In this document: positions 63,663 to 64,000 of the stretch, piece after piece
Layout: the number at the start of each line of letters is the position of its first letter
Position numbering within the stretch: position 1 is the first letter of the stretch
Source: Cruorifilaria tuberocauda
Lineage: Eukaryota; Nematoda; Chromadorea; Rhabditida; Onchocercidae
Reading direction: 5' to 3'
NCBI GenBank assembly: GCA_013365365.1
Contig: JABVXU010000150.1
Span: 1-64,000, forward strand
Length of the DNA: 64,000 nucleotides
Program-made: the position numbers and the translations under genes
Notes under the pieces: model-generated
The model's input: the letters and a program-made list of their open reading frames with translations, nothing else
Database searches by the model: none
Told to the model about the DNA's origin: nothing

Positions 63663-64000
63663 CTGCAACATTTATGAATAAAGATACAACATCACTCATA
63701 AAAACAACATCTGATATAAGTAACTTAGTGAATTTATTGAAACTTATTTAATAATGCAAATTAGAGTACTTTCAAGACACCAAGACAAATCATCATTTCA
63801 ATATCCAGCAATAATAAGATAGAGGTAAAGTTCACAATTTCACTGCTTTATGTGTATAATAGTCTCACTATTCTTGTTAAATGGCAAGAATACTCATTTA
63901 TCTTTTCCAGCTCATTGAATGAATCATTGGAAATAGCTTGTTTTGTAACATTTGAAAGACTTTTGCTTTAAATTTTGTTATAATTCAAAAAATGAATAAA
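63663..64000 (-). other. UNC-73 intron running off the right edge
   Basis: Upstream of the DH1-end exon; no coding frame seen. The remaining DH1 and expected spectrin repeats must lie beyond the window. Confidence 0.6.

Overview
The window looks like nuclear DNA of a parasitic nematode, most likely a spirurid or filarial worm. It is very A/T-rich, its genes are cut into many short exons by introns of about 50 bp to several kb, intron ends are mostly TTTCAG/TTTTAG, and several start codons sit 0-12 nt behind an acceptor-like T-run plus AG, as expected for spliced-leader trans-splicing. The species cannot be fixed from the sequence. All gene models were built by hand from splice sites, reading phase and recalled family members; no search was run.

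Layout. 178-1135 (+): the last three exons of a classical protein tyrosine phosphatase. 2117-2938 (-): a small protein resembling mitochondrial ribosomal protein mL52, apparently trans-spliced, downstream of and possibly in an operon with 3551-7198 (-): a complete PRP17/CDC40 splicing factor (11 exons, 583 aa). 8370-13996 (+): a complete GRASP55/65 Golgi stacking protein (12 exons, 570 aa), divergent from PRP17. 15993-19849 (+): a complete SMU1 splicing factor (13 exons, 509 aa). From 20841 to beyond the right edge, all on the minus strand, lies a Trio/Kalirin/UNC-73 locus more than 43 kb long. It contains the end of DH1, PH1, SH3, DH2 and PH2 (stop at 32657), then a second block with an SH3-like fold, Ig, FN3 and a protein-kinase-like domain (stop at 20841).

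The most striking observation is that kinase-like domain. It is joined in phase to the FN3 exon but carries HLAIQPEN where active kinases have HxDxKPEN, so both the catalytic Asp and the following Lys are replaced, and its glycine loop is degenerate. It should be a pseudokinase. As I recall, C. elegans UNC-73 and Drosophila Trio lack this domain. No simple in-phase splice joins the PH2 exons to this block, and its first exon has an acceptor followed by an in-frame ATG, so it may be expressed as a separate unit.

Other points of interest are two apparent GC-AG introns and several candidate alternative first exons in the UNC-73 locus, perfect hairpins in introns, a hairpin with pre-miRNA-like geometry, a duplicated Ig-exon fragment, and a WPD-to-WGD change in the phosphatase.

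The long spaces are introns of the UNC-73 locus, low in complexity. I found no tRNA, rRNA, CRISPR or transposase gene.
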